A stretch of DNA of 64,000 bases from NCBI RefSeq assembly GCF_000285555.1, contig NZ_HE610999.1:203893-267892 (forward strand), written 5' to 3'. Position numbers and translations under genes: made by a program. The notes beneath the pieces were generated by a model. That model had not been told where the DNA came from. It did no database searches and was given only the letters and a program-made list of their open reading frames with translations. The DNA comes from Kurthia massiliensis (GTDB taxonomy: Bacteria; Bacillota; Bacilli; Bacillales_A; Planococcaceae). This document shows positions 34,823 to 42,937 of this stretch, piece by piece (position 1 is the stretch's first letter; each line of letters starts with the position of its first letter).

Positions 34823-35681
34823 TATAGCGACTTCACTTGGTATGACGAGTGCGACAGTCGGTATTATATGTTCCATTGTTGTCGGAATGATTTTTGTGAA
34901 GCGGGGCGCTGAAAAAGGAAAACCATCATTTTTAACGAGTTTTAAAGATTTACCAGACGAGTTACGTACGGGATTAATTCCGAGAAGTAAACGTGAAGCG
35001 ACTGCGACAACAACGATTTCGCCAATGAACATTGATCCTCTAGCGATGCATGTCGGGATAGTGGCGATGATTACAGCGGGTGGTTACTATTTAAGTAAAT
35101 GGATTGAACACCTTGTCGGCAACGCCGCAATTCCTGCATTTTCAACCGCATTTATCGTTGGGATTATCATTAATTTTTTATTGCGTAAAACGAACGCAGA
35201 TACGTATTTTGAAAAAGAAAATATGGACCGCATTAGCGGGACGGCAACCGATATTTTAGTCGTCTTTGGGATTGCGTCGATTCAAATTGATGTCGTAACA
35301 GGATATTTATGGCCGCTTCTTTTATTACTATTCATTGGCATCTTATATAATTACGTATTTTTCAAATGGCTTGCCCCACATTTCTTTACAAAATATCCGT
35401 TTGAAAAAGGTATTTTCTCATGGGGCTGGGGCACAGGTGCAGTTGCAATGGGGATTGCATTATTACGCATCGTTGACCCAGACAATAAAAGTGAAACGCT
35501 CGACGACTACGGTATGGCTTATTTACCAGAAGCGCCAATCGAAATTGTCATCATTACATTCGCCCCAATTATGGCAATGACCGGTCAATCTTGGTTATTC
35601 GTCATTATTGCTATCGTTTGGATCGTCGTTATTTATATCGTTGCACGACGAGGGAAATGGTTGAATACCGCTTCGTCGTAA
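34791..35681 (+). pseudogene. 5'-truncated sodium/glutamate symporter (GltS-type)
   Basis: The frame encodes the C-terminal ~290 residues of a GltS-type carrier (SLGMTSATVGIICSIVVGMI, then GTATDILVVFGIASIQIDVV and WGTGAVAMGIALLRIVDP). Family members are ~400 residues or more, so the first ~130 residues, with several membrane helices, are missing. The TTG at 34791 has no ribosome site, and the first dozen codons do not look like the family. A non-functional remnant is the simplest reading. Confidence 0.75.
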
Positions 35682-35686
35682 CAGAC

Positions 35687-35719
35687 AAATTTTCTCACAT
35701 ATGTGAGGAGATTTTTTTT
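35687..35719 (+). terminator. Terminator after symporter remnant
   Basis: CTCACATATGTGAG palindrome extended by AT pairs, followed by T8. Confidence 0.75.
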
Positions 35720-35739
35720 GTTCATTTTGCGTTCATATA
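35720..35739 (+). promoter_or_regulatory. HssR-type direct repeat in hrtBA promoter
   Basis: GTTCATTTT and GTTCATATA are separated by 2 bp, matching the staphylococcal HssR site (two GTTCATATT copies, 2-bp spacer) at 15 of 18 positions. A TAAGAT -10-like element lies ~10 bp downstream. Confidence 0.8.
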
Positions 35740-35780
35740 CATCTTTTAAGATAGAGCTATCGAAAGGGAGGTATATCAAC

Positions 35781-36806
35781 ATGCAATTAGGTTGGAAAGA
35801 AATGAAACGAAACAAGAAAAGGTTTGTGACATTCGGAGCAGTTGTATTTTTAATTAGTTTATTAACATTTATGGTCGCGGGGCTAGCGAACGGTTTATCG
35901 CAAGACAATGCCTCACTTATTAAACAATTACCGACAGGCACATTTTATATGGAGAAAGATGCCGATAACAAATATACACAGTCTGCGTTGACAGATAAAC
36001 AGGAAACGCAATTGTTGAAACAAAAAGATGCGGTCTCGTTTTCAATTCAAATGGGTGTACTATATGATCAATCGGAGCGTCAACAAAGTGTTGCCTTTGT
36101 AGAAAGTACAACATCAAGTTATTTTCCAAAAGTGTCGCGAGGTGAAATCATCGTCGATGCGGAGTTAGAATCAGAAGGTTATAAAGTAGGAGACCGATTC
36201 CAAAACGATCAGTTAAGTAGACCGTTAAAGATTAAAGCGTTCGTTGAACAACAAACGTTCAATCATGCACCTGTAGCATTTGTACATCGTGATGATTTCC
36301 GTGAGATGTTCCGTACAGAAAATGCTCAAATGGTTTATGTGCCAACGAAAGATGCGAAAGAAGTCACGGGGTTAACAAGTTATGATGAAAGTGCATTTTT
36401 AAAAACGATTGATAGTTATGTAGCGGAACAACTGTCGTTAAACATGATTGTTGTATTTTTAATTGTTATTAGTGGAATGTTATTTGCCATTTTCTTTTAT
36501 ATGATGAATGTACAAAAAATCGGTTTGTATGGCATTTTAAAAGCAATTGGCGTGAAAACAGCGACATTGTTCAGAATGATGTGGCTGCAAATGTTCATTA
36601 TTTCAGTGAGTGCGGTCACGCTAACAATTATCGTCACACAATTATTTGCTTATACGGTGACAGCGATGCCATTTGATTTATCGGTGACAGCGATTGCGAT
36701 ATTATCGCTCATTTTTATTGTCATTGGCTTTATTGGAGCAACGATTTCCGGTATGCAAATTCGAAAAATCCAGCCATTAAGTGCGATTCAACAAGGAGAG
36801 AGATAA
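35781..36806 (+). CDS. hrtB: HrtB-like haem-exporter permease (FtsX family)
   Basis: 341 residues with one N-terminal membrane helix, a large extracellular domain (~40-215) and three C-terminal helices, the FtsX/MacB layout. ATG 35781 follows GGGAGG; an in-frame opening to 35703 runs back through the promoter and is rejected. The TAA abuts the ATG of the ATPase gene. With the ATPase and HssRS it forms a haem-stress detoxification operon. The haem role is inferred from the HssS-like sensor and the operator. Confidence 0.85.
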   Translation: MQLGWKEMKRNKKRFVTFGAVVFLISLLTFMVAGLANGLSQDNASLIKQLPTGTFYMEKDADNKYTQSALTDKQETQLLKQKDAVSFSIQMGVLYDQSERQQSVAFVESTTSSYFPKVSRGEIIVDAELESEGYKVGDRFQNDQLSRPLKIKAFVEQQTFNHAPVAFVHRDDFREMFRTENAQMVYVPTKDAKEVTGLTSYDESAFLKTIDSYVAEQLSLNMIVVFLIVISGMLFAIFFYMMNVQKIGLYGILKAIGVKTATLFRMMWLQMFIISVSAVTLTIIVTQLFAYTVTAMPFDLSVTAIAILSLIFIVIGFIGATISGMQIRKIQPLSAIQQGER

Positions 36807-37472
36807 ATGACGTTTTTTAAAATGGATCATATTCAAAAATCGTTTATGATTGGTAAACGAGAAGAAATGATTTTAAAAGATATTTCATTAGAATTAGAAA
36901 AAGGAAAAATTACAGCACTCACAGGACCTTCAGGTTGTGGGAAAAGTACATTATTAACGATTGCAGCAGGCTTACAAGAGGCGACAAGCGGGCATTTAAT
37001 AGTAGAGGGCGTAGATATGACGACACTTTCTGCAGAGCAAGTACGAGCAATTCGTGCAGAAAAATTTGGTTTTGTCTTTCAATTTGCGCACCTCGTCCCA
37101 TTTTTAACAGTAGAAGAACAGTTATTGTTAATGTTAGACGTAGCAGGAAAATCAAATGAACACGTGACGGAATTATTACAACTTGTCGGAATGCTTCATC
37201 GGAAAGATGCTTATCCAGAAATGCTGTCAGGCGGGGAAAAGCAACGTGTAGCGATTGCGCGGGCATTGATTCACCAACCGATGATTTTATTTGCAGATGA
37301 ACCGACGGCAAGCCTAGACTCTAAGCGTTCTGTTGATGTGATGCTGTTATTACGTAAATTAACGAAACAACTGAACATTACGACGTTGATTGTAACGCAT
37401 GATGAAGATATGTTGAAATATGTTGATGTCGTAATGAAGATGAAAGATGGGCAACTTGTGAAGGAAGGGTAA
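36807..37472 (+). CDS. hrtA: HrtA-like ABC transporter ATPase
   Basis: 221 residues of the LolD/MacB ATPase class. Walker A GPSGCGKST (~36-44), Q-loop FQFAHLVPF, signature LSGGEKQRVAIARAL, Walker B ILFADEPTAS and H-loop VTHDEDM. It drives the permease encoded immediately upstream. The response-regulator gene starts 2 bp after the stop. Confidence 0.9.
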   Translation: MTFFKMDHIQKSFMIGKREEMILKDISLELEKGKITALTGPSGCGKSTLLTIAAGLQEATSGHLIVEGVDMTTLSAEQVRAIRAEKFGFVFQFAHLVPFLTVEEQLLLMLDVAGKSNEHVTELLQLVGMLHRKDAYPEMLSGGEKQRVAIARALIHQPMILFADEPTASLDSKRSVDVMLLLRKLTKQLNITTLIVTHDEDMLKYVDVVMKMKDGQLVKEG

Positions 37473-37474
37473 AC

Positions 37475-38149
37475 ATGACAACTTTATTAATTGTAGATGA
37501 TGATCCGAATGTTTTAGATGTAATGACCATTTATTTTCGGCAACTACATTACGACGTCGTCACTGCAAAAGATGGAATGGAAGCGTTGGAACAACTGAAA
37601 AAGCAGCCGATTCACGTTGCGGTTGTCGACGTTATGATGCCTTATATGGACGGCTATGCATTAACGAAAAAAATTCGAGAAATGTATGAGCTACCGATTA
37701 TTTTATTAACGGCAAAAGGACAAATTGAAGATAAAGAGCAAGGGTACATGGCAGGGACGGATGATTATGTCGTCAAGCCTGTTCACCCGAAAGAATTACA
37801 ATTTCGAATTGAAGCACTTTTGCGCCGTTATGAATCTGTCGAACAGCAAACGTATCAACTAGGGCCAATGCTCATATTGCCACAAAGTTATGAGGTGAAC
37901 GTGGCAGGACGAACATATTTGTTGCCATTAAAGGAGTTTGAACTGCTACTTTATTTAGCGGAGCATTTATCTCAAGTGCTAACACGTGAGCAAATTATTA
38001 CACATGTATGGGGCATTGATTATGAAGGAGATGAACGAACAGTTGATGTACACATTAAACGATTGCGTGCGCGTTTAGCGAAATTTGCACCGAGCGTAAC
38101 GATAAAAACGGTACGCGGCATCGGTTATGGATTAGAGGTTCATGAATGA
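37475..38149 (+). CDS. hssR: HssR-like response regulator
   Basis: 224 residues. Receiver domain with the acidic pocket DDD (8-10), phospho-acceptor Asp52 in VVDVMMP and Lys in the AKG switch region, then an OmpR-type winged helix (REQIITHVWGIDYEGDERTV). It overlaps the sensor gene by 4 nt. It should bind the GTTCAT repeats upstream of hrtB and autoregulate the operon. Confidence 0.88.
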   Translation: MTTLLIVDDDPNVLDVMTIYFRQLHYDVVTAKDGMEALEQLKKQPIHVAVVDVMMPYMDGYALTKKIREMYELPIILLTAKGQIEDKEQGYMAGTDDYVVKPVHPKELQFRIEALLRRYESVEQQTYQLGPMLILPQSYEVNVAGRTYLLPLKEFELLLYLAEHLSQVLTREQIITHVWGIDYEGDERTVDVHIKRLRARLAKFAPSVTIKTVRGIGYGLEVHE

Positions 38150-39528
38150 AAACATTGTATGCAAAATTTGTAGCGATGACGATTGTGATTATGGTGTTTA
38201 GTAGTATAGTTGCCTTTTTCGTATCGAACATTTATTATCACCAGGCGCTAAAACCAAAAAATGACGAAAAAATTACGCGCTTAGCTACGGAAATGGTTGA
38301 TTATATAGAAGCAAATCAAACATTACCGCTTGATGCATATTTACAACATCATGCGACGCTCGGCTATCATTTGTTGCTTATTGATGAAAACGGTCAACGT
38401 ACATCATTCAATGTGCCATTCCGAGATCAAACGCTTGATGAACGAGACGTACAAACTGTTTTAGATGGGCAAATCTTTCATGGTATTTTACATTTTCCAC
38501 ATCAAACATTTGTGACAGGCTTTTTTGCGAATGAAGCGAAAAATGCTATCGGTGTCCCACTTGAATATAACGGTGAACGCTATGCATTATTTGTGCGTCC
38601 GAATATTAAGCTACTCTTTAATGAAATGCATTTTTTATTCGCCGCATTGCTCGGTATGATGATTTTGCTTAGTGTACTACTCGTATTATTATGTACGAAA
38701 TTTATCGTCAAACCGATTACACATTTAACGAAAGCGACGACAACGATTGCAAATGGTCAATACGATGTAACGTACGTTTCAGAGCGAAAAGATGAATTAG
38801 GGAAGCTCTCACAAAGTTTTGCGCAAATGGCGAAGAAACTAGCACAAAATGACGAACATCGCAAGGCATTTATTGCGAGTATGTCTCACGATATTCAGTC
38901 GCCATTGTCGAATATTAAAGGATATGTAGCGCTATTACAAGATGCTTCATTATCAACGGATGAACGACGTTATTTAGAGACGATTGATGAAGAAATTGCA
39001 CGTTTATCTGGATTAACTGAGCAGTTGCTACAGTTAACGACGCTCGATCAGCAAGCGTATTTATTAAATCGCAAATCATTTTCATTAACAAAGCAACTCG
39101 AAACGCTCGTTAAACAATATGAATGGAAAGTGCAACAAAAGAATTTAATGATGAGTTATCAATTAGCAGACGTCGACATCATAGGAGACGATACGTTATT
39201 GTACACCGTATGGGATAACATTTTGTCGAATGCAATTAAATATACGCCCGCTTATGGCATGATTGATATTGAATTACTAGAGACGGAGACGACTGTGATC
39301 GTACGTATTGCAGATACGGGAATTGGTATGAGCGAAGCAGATCAACAAAAAATATTTGAACGCTTTTACCGTGCAGATCAAGCACGTACGCGCACAGTTC
39401 CGGGAAATGGCCTCGGGTTGTCCATCGTACGGACGATTGTCGCGCTGCATGAAGCGGATATTGACGTTACAAGTGCGGTAGGAGAAGGTACGACGGTAAC
39501 CATCACGATAAAAAAAGGAGAAACGTAA
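38146..39528 (+). CDS. hssS: HssS-like haem-sensing histidine kinase
   Basis: 460 residues. Two membrane helices (~10-30 and ~162-184) flank an extracellular sensor of ~130 residues with LHFPHQTFVTGFFANEAKNA, like the TGFF region of staphylococcal HssS. A HAMP linker, H-box SMSHDIQSPLSN (His248), N-box NILSNAIKY and DTGIGM/NGLGLS ATP motifs follow. Unlike S. aureus, sensor and exporter genes are in one co-directional operon here. Confidence 0.87.
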   Translation: MKTLYAKFVAMTIVIMVFSSIVAFFVSNIYYHQALKPKNDEKITRLATEMVDYIEANQTLPLDAYLQHHATLGYHLLLIDENGQRTSFNVPFRDQTLDERDVQTVLDGQIFHGILHFPHQTFVTGFFANEAKNAIGVPLEYNGERYALFVRPNIKLLFNEMHFLFAALLGMMILLSVLLVLLCTKFIVKPITHLTKATTTIANGQYDVTYVSERKDELGKLSQSFAQMAKKLAQNDEHRKAFIASMSHDIQSPLSNIKGYVALLQDASLSTDERRYLETIDEEIARLSGLTEQLLQLTTLDQQAYLLNRKSFSLTKQLETLVKQYEWKVQQKNLMMSYQLADVDIIGDDTLLYTVWDNILSNAIKYTPAYGMIDIELLETETTVIVRIADTGIGMSEADQQKIFERFYRADQARTRTVPGNGLGLSIVRTIVALHEADIDVTSAVGEGTTVTITIKKGET

Positions 39529-39548
39529 ATGCTACGTTTCTCCTTTTT
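39511..39548. terminator. Bidirectional terminator
   Basis: AAAAAAGGAGAAACGTA pairs with TACGTTTCTCCTTTTT. It separates hssS from the convergent MFS gene. Confidence 0.9.
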
Positions 39549-39553
39549 GTTTG

Positions 39554-40729
39554 TTATTGTGTGGCGCGTTTCGGTTGTTTCCACATAAATGCGAGAATTG
39601 TACCGATAATCAGAACGATTGTTGCGAAGTAGTACGGATAGTCGATATCTATATCGAATAACACGCCACCTAAAATTGGACCAAAGACATTAGCGAGGGA
39701 AGTGAAAAATGAATTCATTCCGCCGACAAAGCCTTGGTCATTGCCTGCAATGCTTGATAAATAAGTTGTAACCGCTGGACGAATTAAATCGAAGCCGATA
39801 AATACGGTAAATGTCACAGCCATAATAAGCCAATACGTATGAACGACAGTCATTAAAAAGACGAGAACGGCTGATAAAATAAGCATCGCGCGGATTAATT
39901 TAATCGCGCCCATCGTTTTCATCATCTTGTCGAAGACGACTACTTGGAACACAGCCCCTAAAATCGCACCACCAGTAATGGCAATTGCAATGTCTGATGG
40001 GCTGAATTGGAATTTGTGGTCGACATATAAACTAAAGAATGACTCAAACGCGGCTAAACCGAATGACGAGACGAAAATCACAACGAAGGCGATAAAGAAA
40101 ATCGGCATGAAAATTTTTCGGAAGCCACCTTTTGTTTGTGACGCTTCGATATGATGTTCTTCGACAACTTGGCGCTCTGGCTCGCGCAGTAAAATAATTG
40201 ATAATACGGCTGCGACACCGCCAAGAATACCTGCAGAATAAAATGGCACACGTGTACCGATTTCTGCAAGGAAACCACCGATACCAGGACCGATAATAAA
40301 GCCTGTGCTAATAGCGGCTGACATATAGCCGAGTGCTTTCGGACGGTTTGATTCATCGGTAATATCCGCGATAAAAGCAGTGACCGCTGGCATAATGAAG
40401 GCCGCACTTAAACCACCTAAAATACGTGAAATAAATAATACTTCAATCGTTTTACCGAGACCGAATAGAAATTCAGAAGCCCCGAAAATGAATAAGCCTA
40501 AGACGATCATAATTTTACGTCCGAATCGATCGACCGCTTTTCCTGCGAACGGGGAAATAATTAATTGTGTCAGCGCGAACGTTGCAGTTAAATACCCGAC
40601 AACTGTACCACTAATATTTAACTCATTCATAATCGTCGGTAGTACTGGAATGACAAGTCCAATCCCTAGAAACGCGATGAATAAGTTCATTAATAAAATG
40701 GCAAGTGTCATAGCTACTTTTTTACTCAT
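39554..40729 (-). CDS. MFS multidrug efflux transporter (Bmr/NorA-like)
   Basis: 391 residues, 12 membrane helices. Motif A DRFGRK follows helix 2, and motif C-like IGPGIGGFLAE is in helix 5, the hallmark of 12-TMS drug:proton antiporters such as Bmr and NorA. The promoter has the stretched spacer of a MerR-activated gene, and a BmrR-like regulator is encoded just upstream on the same strand. Confidence 0.9.
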   Translation of the reverse strand: MSKKVAMTLAILLMNLFIAFLGIGLVIPVLPTIMNELNISGTVVGYLTATFALTQLIISPFAGKAVDRFGRKIMIVLGLFIFGASEFLFGLGKTIEVLFISRILGGLSAAFIMPAVTAFIADITDESNRPKALGYMSAAISTGFIIGPGIGGFLAEIGTRVPFYSAGILGGVAAVLSIILLREPERQVVEEHHIEASQTKGGFRKIFMPIFFIAFVVIFVSSFGLAAFESFFSLYVDHKFQFSPSDIAIAITGGAILGAVFQVVVFDKMMKTMGAIKLIRAMLILSAVLVFLMTVVHTYWLIMAVTFTVFIGFDLIRPAVTTYLSSIAGNDQGFVGGMNSFFTSLANVFGPILGGVLFDIDIDYPYYFATIVLIIGTILAFMWKQPKRATQ

Positions 40730-40761
40730 GATGACTAGCTCCTTTTACTTTGCTGTCATCT

Positions 40762-40792
40762 ATGTTAAACCCTACAGTAACTGTAGAGTCAA
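40762..40792 (-). promoter_or_regulatory. MerR-type promoter/operator of the MFS gene
   Basis: On the minus strand, TTGACT, then a 19-bp spacer, then TAACAT. The spacer contains the dyad CTACAG-TTA-CTGTAG. A 19-bp spacer with a central dyad is the arrangement that MerR-family activators untwist. Confidence 0.85.
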
Positions 40793-40797
40793 CTACA

Positions 40798-41631
40798 TTA
40801 TTCGGTAACCGGAACTTTTAATTCAACGATATATTCTGGTTCCGTGTTAGGTGAAAAGCTCGTCGGTAAAAATAGCTCGTATACACGTGCATTTGCTAGA
40901 TGGCGCGCACAAACCGTTTCATAAAGTTTTCGATAGTTACGGAAATAATTTTCTTTCGTATAAGGAAATGCGATGCATAAAAACGTACCACTTGGTGAAT
41001 CAATCGTTTCCATATTGTCGCCAAAATAGTCGATAGCACGCGTCGTAAGGAGAGGAGTGAATAATGCTTCGTACGTCAATTCATCTAACGAAGCGTACGG
41101 TGCTACTTTATAAATACCGCCGTATCTTGTTGCAGCGACGCTACCACCGCGCTCTAATGTTGCTGATAGCGCGCTAAAATACGGATTAATATCGTCCGTA
41201 AATGTTAGACCATGTGTTTGAATTGTCAACAGCCGTTCAGATTCTTCATGTTTTTCGTAAATGTCATGAAACATTGGAATGGCTGATTGTTCAGCTAACT
41301 GCTTTTGTGTTTTCATAAGCATGTATTGTACTTCTTGTAACTTTGTGAGCTTATCTGATACCGTTTGCTGTTGCGCCGCTAAAAATGAAATCATTTCTTC
41401 CGGCGTTAGCTCTTGTGCATCTTTAATTTTTTTCAGTGGTGTTCCGATATATTTGAGCGATTTAATTAAATCGGCATTAAACAACTGAAATTCGCTGTAA
41501 TAACGATAGTTTGTCGTCGTATCTGTTTGAACAGGTTTAAATAAACCGATTTCGTCGTAATAGTGTAATGTGCGAATCGGCAAATTTGTTAATTTTGCCA
41601 TTTCACCAATCGTGTAAAGTTTTGGTTCCAT
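40798..41631 (-). CDS. BmrR-like MerR-family drug-sensing activator
   Basis: 277 residues. N-terminal MerR HTH (TIGEMAKLTNLPIRTLHYYD), coiled-coil dimer helix (~75-115) and a C-terminal GyrI-like/BRL drug-binding domain (~125-277). ATG 41631 has AAAGGA upstream; the longer opening does not. It should activate the pump gene 68 bp downstream on binding a lipophilic cation or similar drug. Confidence 0.9.
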   Translation of the reverse strand: MEPKLYTIGEMAKLTNLPIRTLHYYDEIGLFKPVQTDTTTNYRYYSEFQLFNADLIKSLKYIGTPLKKIKDAQELTPEEMISFLAAQQQTVSDKLTKLQEVQYMLMKTQKQLAEQSAIPMFHDIYEKHEESERLLTIQTHGLTFTDDINPYFSALSATLERGGSVAATRYGGIYKVAPYASLDELTYEALFTPLLTTRAIDYFGDNMETIDSPSGTFLCIAFPYTKENYFRNYRKLYETVCARHLANARVYELFLPTSFSPNTEPEYIVELKVPVTE

Positions 41632-41687
41632 CGTCTTCAGTCCTTTGTGCGTTATAATTGTATTATACAAGGAATGGAGGAACTATC

Positions 41688-42404
41688 ATGCATTTTCAAT
41701 GGAATGGACATCAATATGACATTACCGTCAACGTCCCAGAAGCGCCTTATCCGAAAGAAGGGTTGCCTGTATTGTACGTGTTAGACGGTGCGCATAACGG
41801 TGTACTCGTCAATGAAATGGTACGCATGCAAATGCACATGCGCAAGCAAACAAAAATTGCGCGCATGATCGTCGTGACGATTCAGCAGCCGAGCTATCAA
41901 CGTTTTGCAGACTTTACACCTTACGCCACGCATTACGAAATGTCTCAACAATTTCCAATGCCACAAGACGGTGAATTCGGCAAAGCACATATTTTTTCCG
42001 CTTTTTTAGAGGAAGTATTAAAACCGTATATCGCTGCACATTACCCGTCAGGTGCACGTCATATTTTGCTCGGTCATAGTTTGTCTGCCTATTTCGTGTT
42101 ATGGCAAATGATACAAGCACCGAGTCGATTTACAGGCTATATCGCGATTAGTCCTTCTGTTTGGTGGAATAACGAATCCCTTTTACAATCAGATTTCTCA
42201 GCGCTCACCGATGAACCGCCACATGCATTGTATATAGCGGTCGGGGAATATGAACGTTCTATGCATGCACCGATTGACCGGTTAATTGCGCGGTTGCCAG
42301 CGCAAATGACGTATCAATACGACATCGCACCAGAAGAAAATCATCTCTCGGTTTTTCCAACGATGTTAAGTCGCGCATTGCGTTACGTACAAGCGCATAA
42401 ATAG
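41688..42404 (+). CDS. Esterase-D/Fes-type alpha/beta hydrolase (BesA-like)
   Basis: 238 residues. Oxyanion and fold landmarks are YVLDGAHNGVL, the nucleophile elbow GHSLS (in ILLGHSLSAYFVLW), ISPSVWWNN and a C-terminal EENHLSVFP carrying the catalytic histidine. This is the siderophore-esterase-like (PF00756) pattern. ATG 41688 follows GGAGG. It is divergent from the MerR gene. Ferri-siderophore hydrolysis is possible but unproven. Confidence 0.83.
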   Translation: MHFQWNGHQYDITVNVPEAPYPKEGLPVLYVLDGAHNGVLVNEMVRMQMHMRKQTKIARMIVVTIQQPSYQRFADFTPYATHYEMSQQFPMPQDGEFGKAHIFSAFLEEVLKPYIAAHYPSGARHILLGHSLSAYFVLWQMIQAPSRFTGYIAISPSVWWNNESLLQSDFSALTDEPPHALYIAVGEYERSMHAPIDRLIARLPAQMTYQYDIAPEENHLSVFPTMLSRALRYVQAHK

Positions 42405-42411
42405 GTTTATT

Positions 42412-42440
42412 TTGACAAAAGTAGTTCATTGCAGTAAACT
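42412..42440 (+). promoter_or_regulatory. Promoter of marR-mmpL operon
   Basis: TTGACA, 17 bp, TAAACT. The -10 lies inside the first MarR operator, so repressor binding would block polymerase. Confidence 0.8.
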
Positions 42441-42471
42441 ACTTTGTAAATTAGTTCATCGCAGTGAACTA
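42422..42471. promoter_or_regulatory. Two MarR operators, 30 bp apart
   Basis: TAGTTCATTGCAGTAAACTA (42422-42441) and TAGTTCATCGCAGTGAACTA (42452-42471) are 20-bp dyads with identical spacing. The second is a perfect 7-6-7 repeat. Their starts are exactly 30 bp apart. Confidence 0.85.
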
Positions 42472-42488
42472 TATAAGGAGGTGGCCGA

Positions 42489-42926
42489 ATGGGAAAGCTG
42501 CATGAGGCGATTGAGCTATTTGAACATGTCATGATTAGTGCGAATGAAAAAATTACGCATGAATTAGATGAACAAGCATTTAAAGGATTGTCGATTGAAC
42601 AATATGAAGTGCTCGCTTTTTTAAAAGTAAAAGGGGATAAAACACCAGGTGAAATTGCATTGTTCCAAAACATAAAAAAAAGTGCGATGTCTAATCGACT
42701 AAATAAATTACTTGCACAAGGGTATATAACGTATATGCCAGTACCTGCTGGAGATAAACGTTCAAAACATGTGCATATTACAGATGCTGGATTAGCAATA
42801 ACAGATGCGATTCAACAGCACTACCGAAGCATCATTGCCGATTTATTTGAAGATATGCAAGAAGATGAAGATTTAGAAACATTTATCCGTTTATTAAAAC
42901 TGATTCAAAGCAGATTGAAAAAATAA
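42489..42926 (+). CDS. MarR-family regulator
   Basis: 145 residues with the MarR winged helix: YEVLAFLKVKGDKTPGEIAL, recognition helix KKSAMSNRLNKLLAQGYI and the wing MPVAGDKRSKHVHIT-like segment. It starts 17 bp after the second operator with AGGAGGTGG, and the transporter gene follows 11 bp after its stop. Autorepression with derepression of the transporter by a toxic ligand is expected. Confidence 0.9.
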   Translation: MGKLHEAIELFEHVMISANEKITHELDEQAFKGLSIEQYEVLAFLKVKGDKTPGEIALFQNIKKSAMSNRLNKLLAQGYITYMPVPAGDKRSKHVHITDAGLAITDAIQQHYRSIIADLFEDMQEDEDLETFIRLLKLIQSRLKK

Positions 42927-42937
42927 GGAGGAATTCG

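Noticed and set aside
35703-35780. Upstream extension of hrtB
   Set aside because: It would translate the promoter and the HssR repeat; ATG 35781 has GGGAGG.
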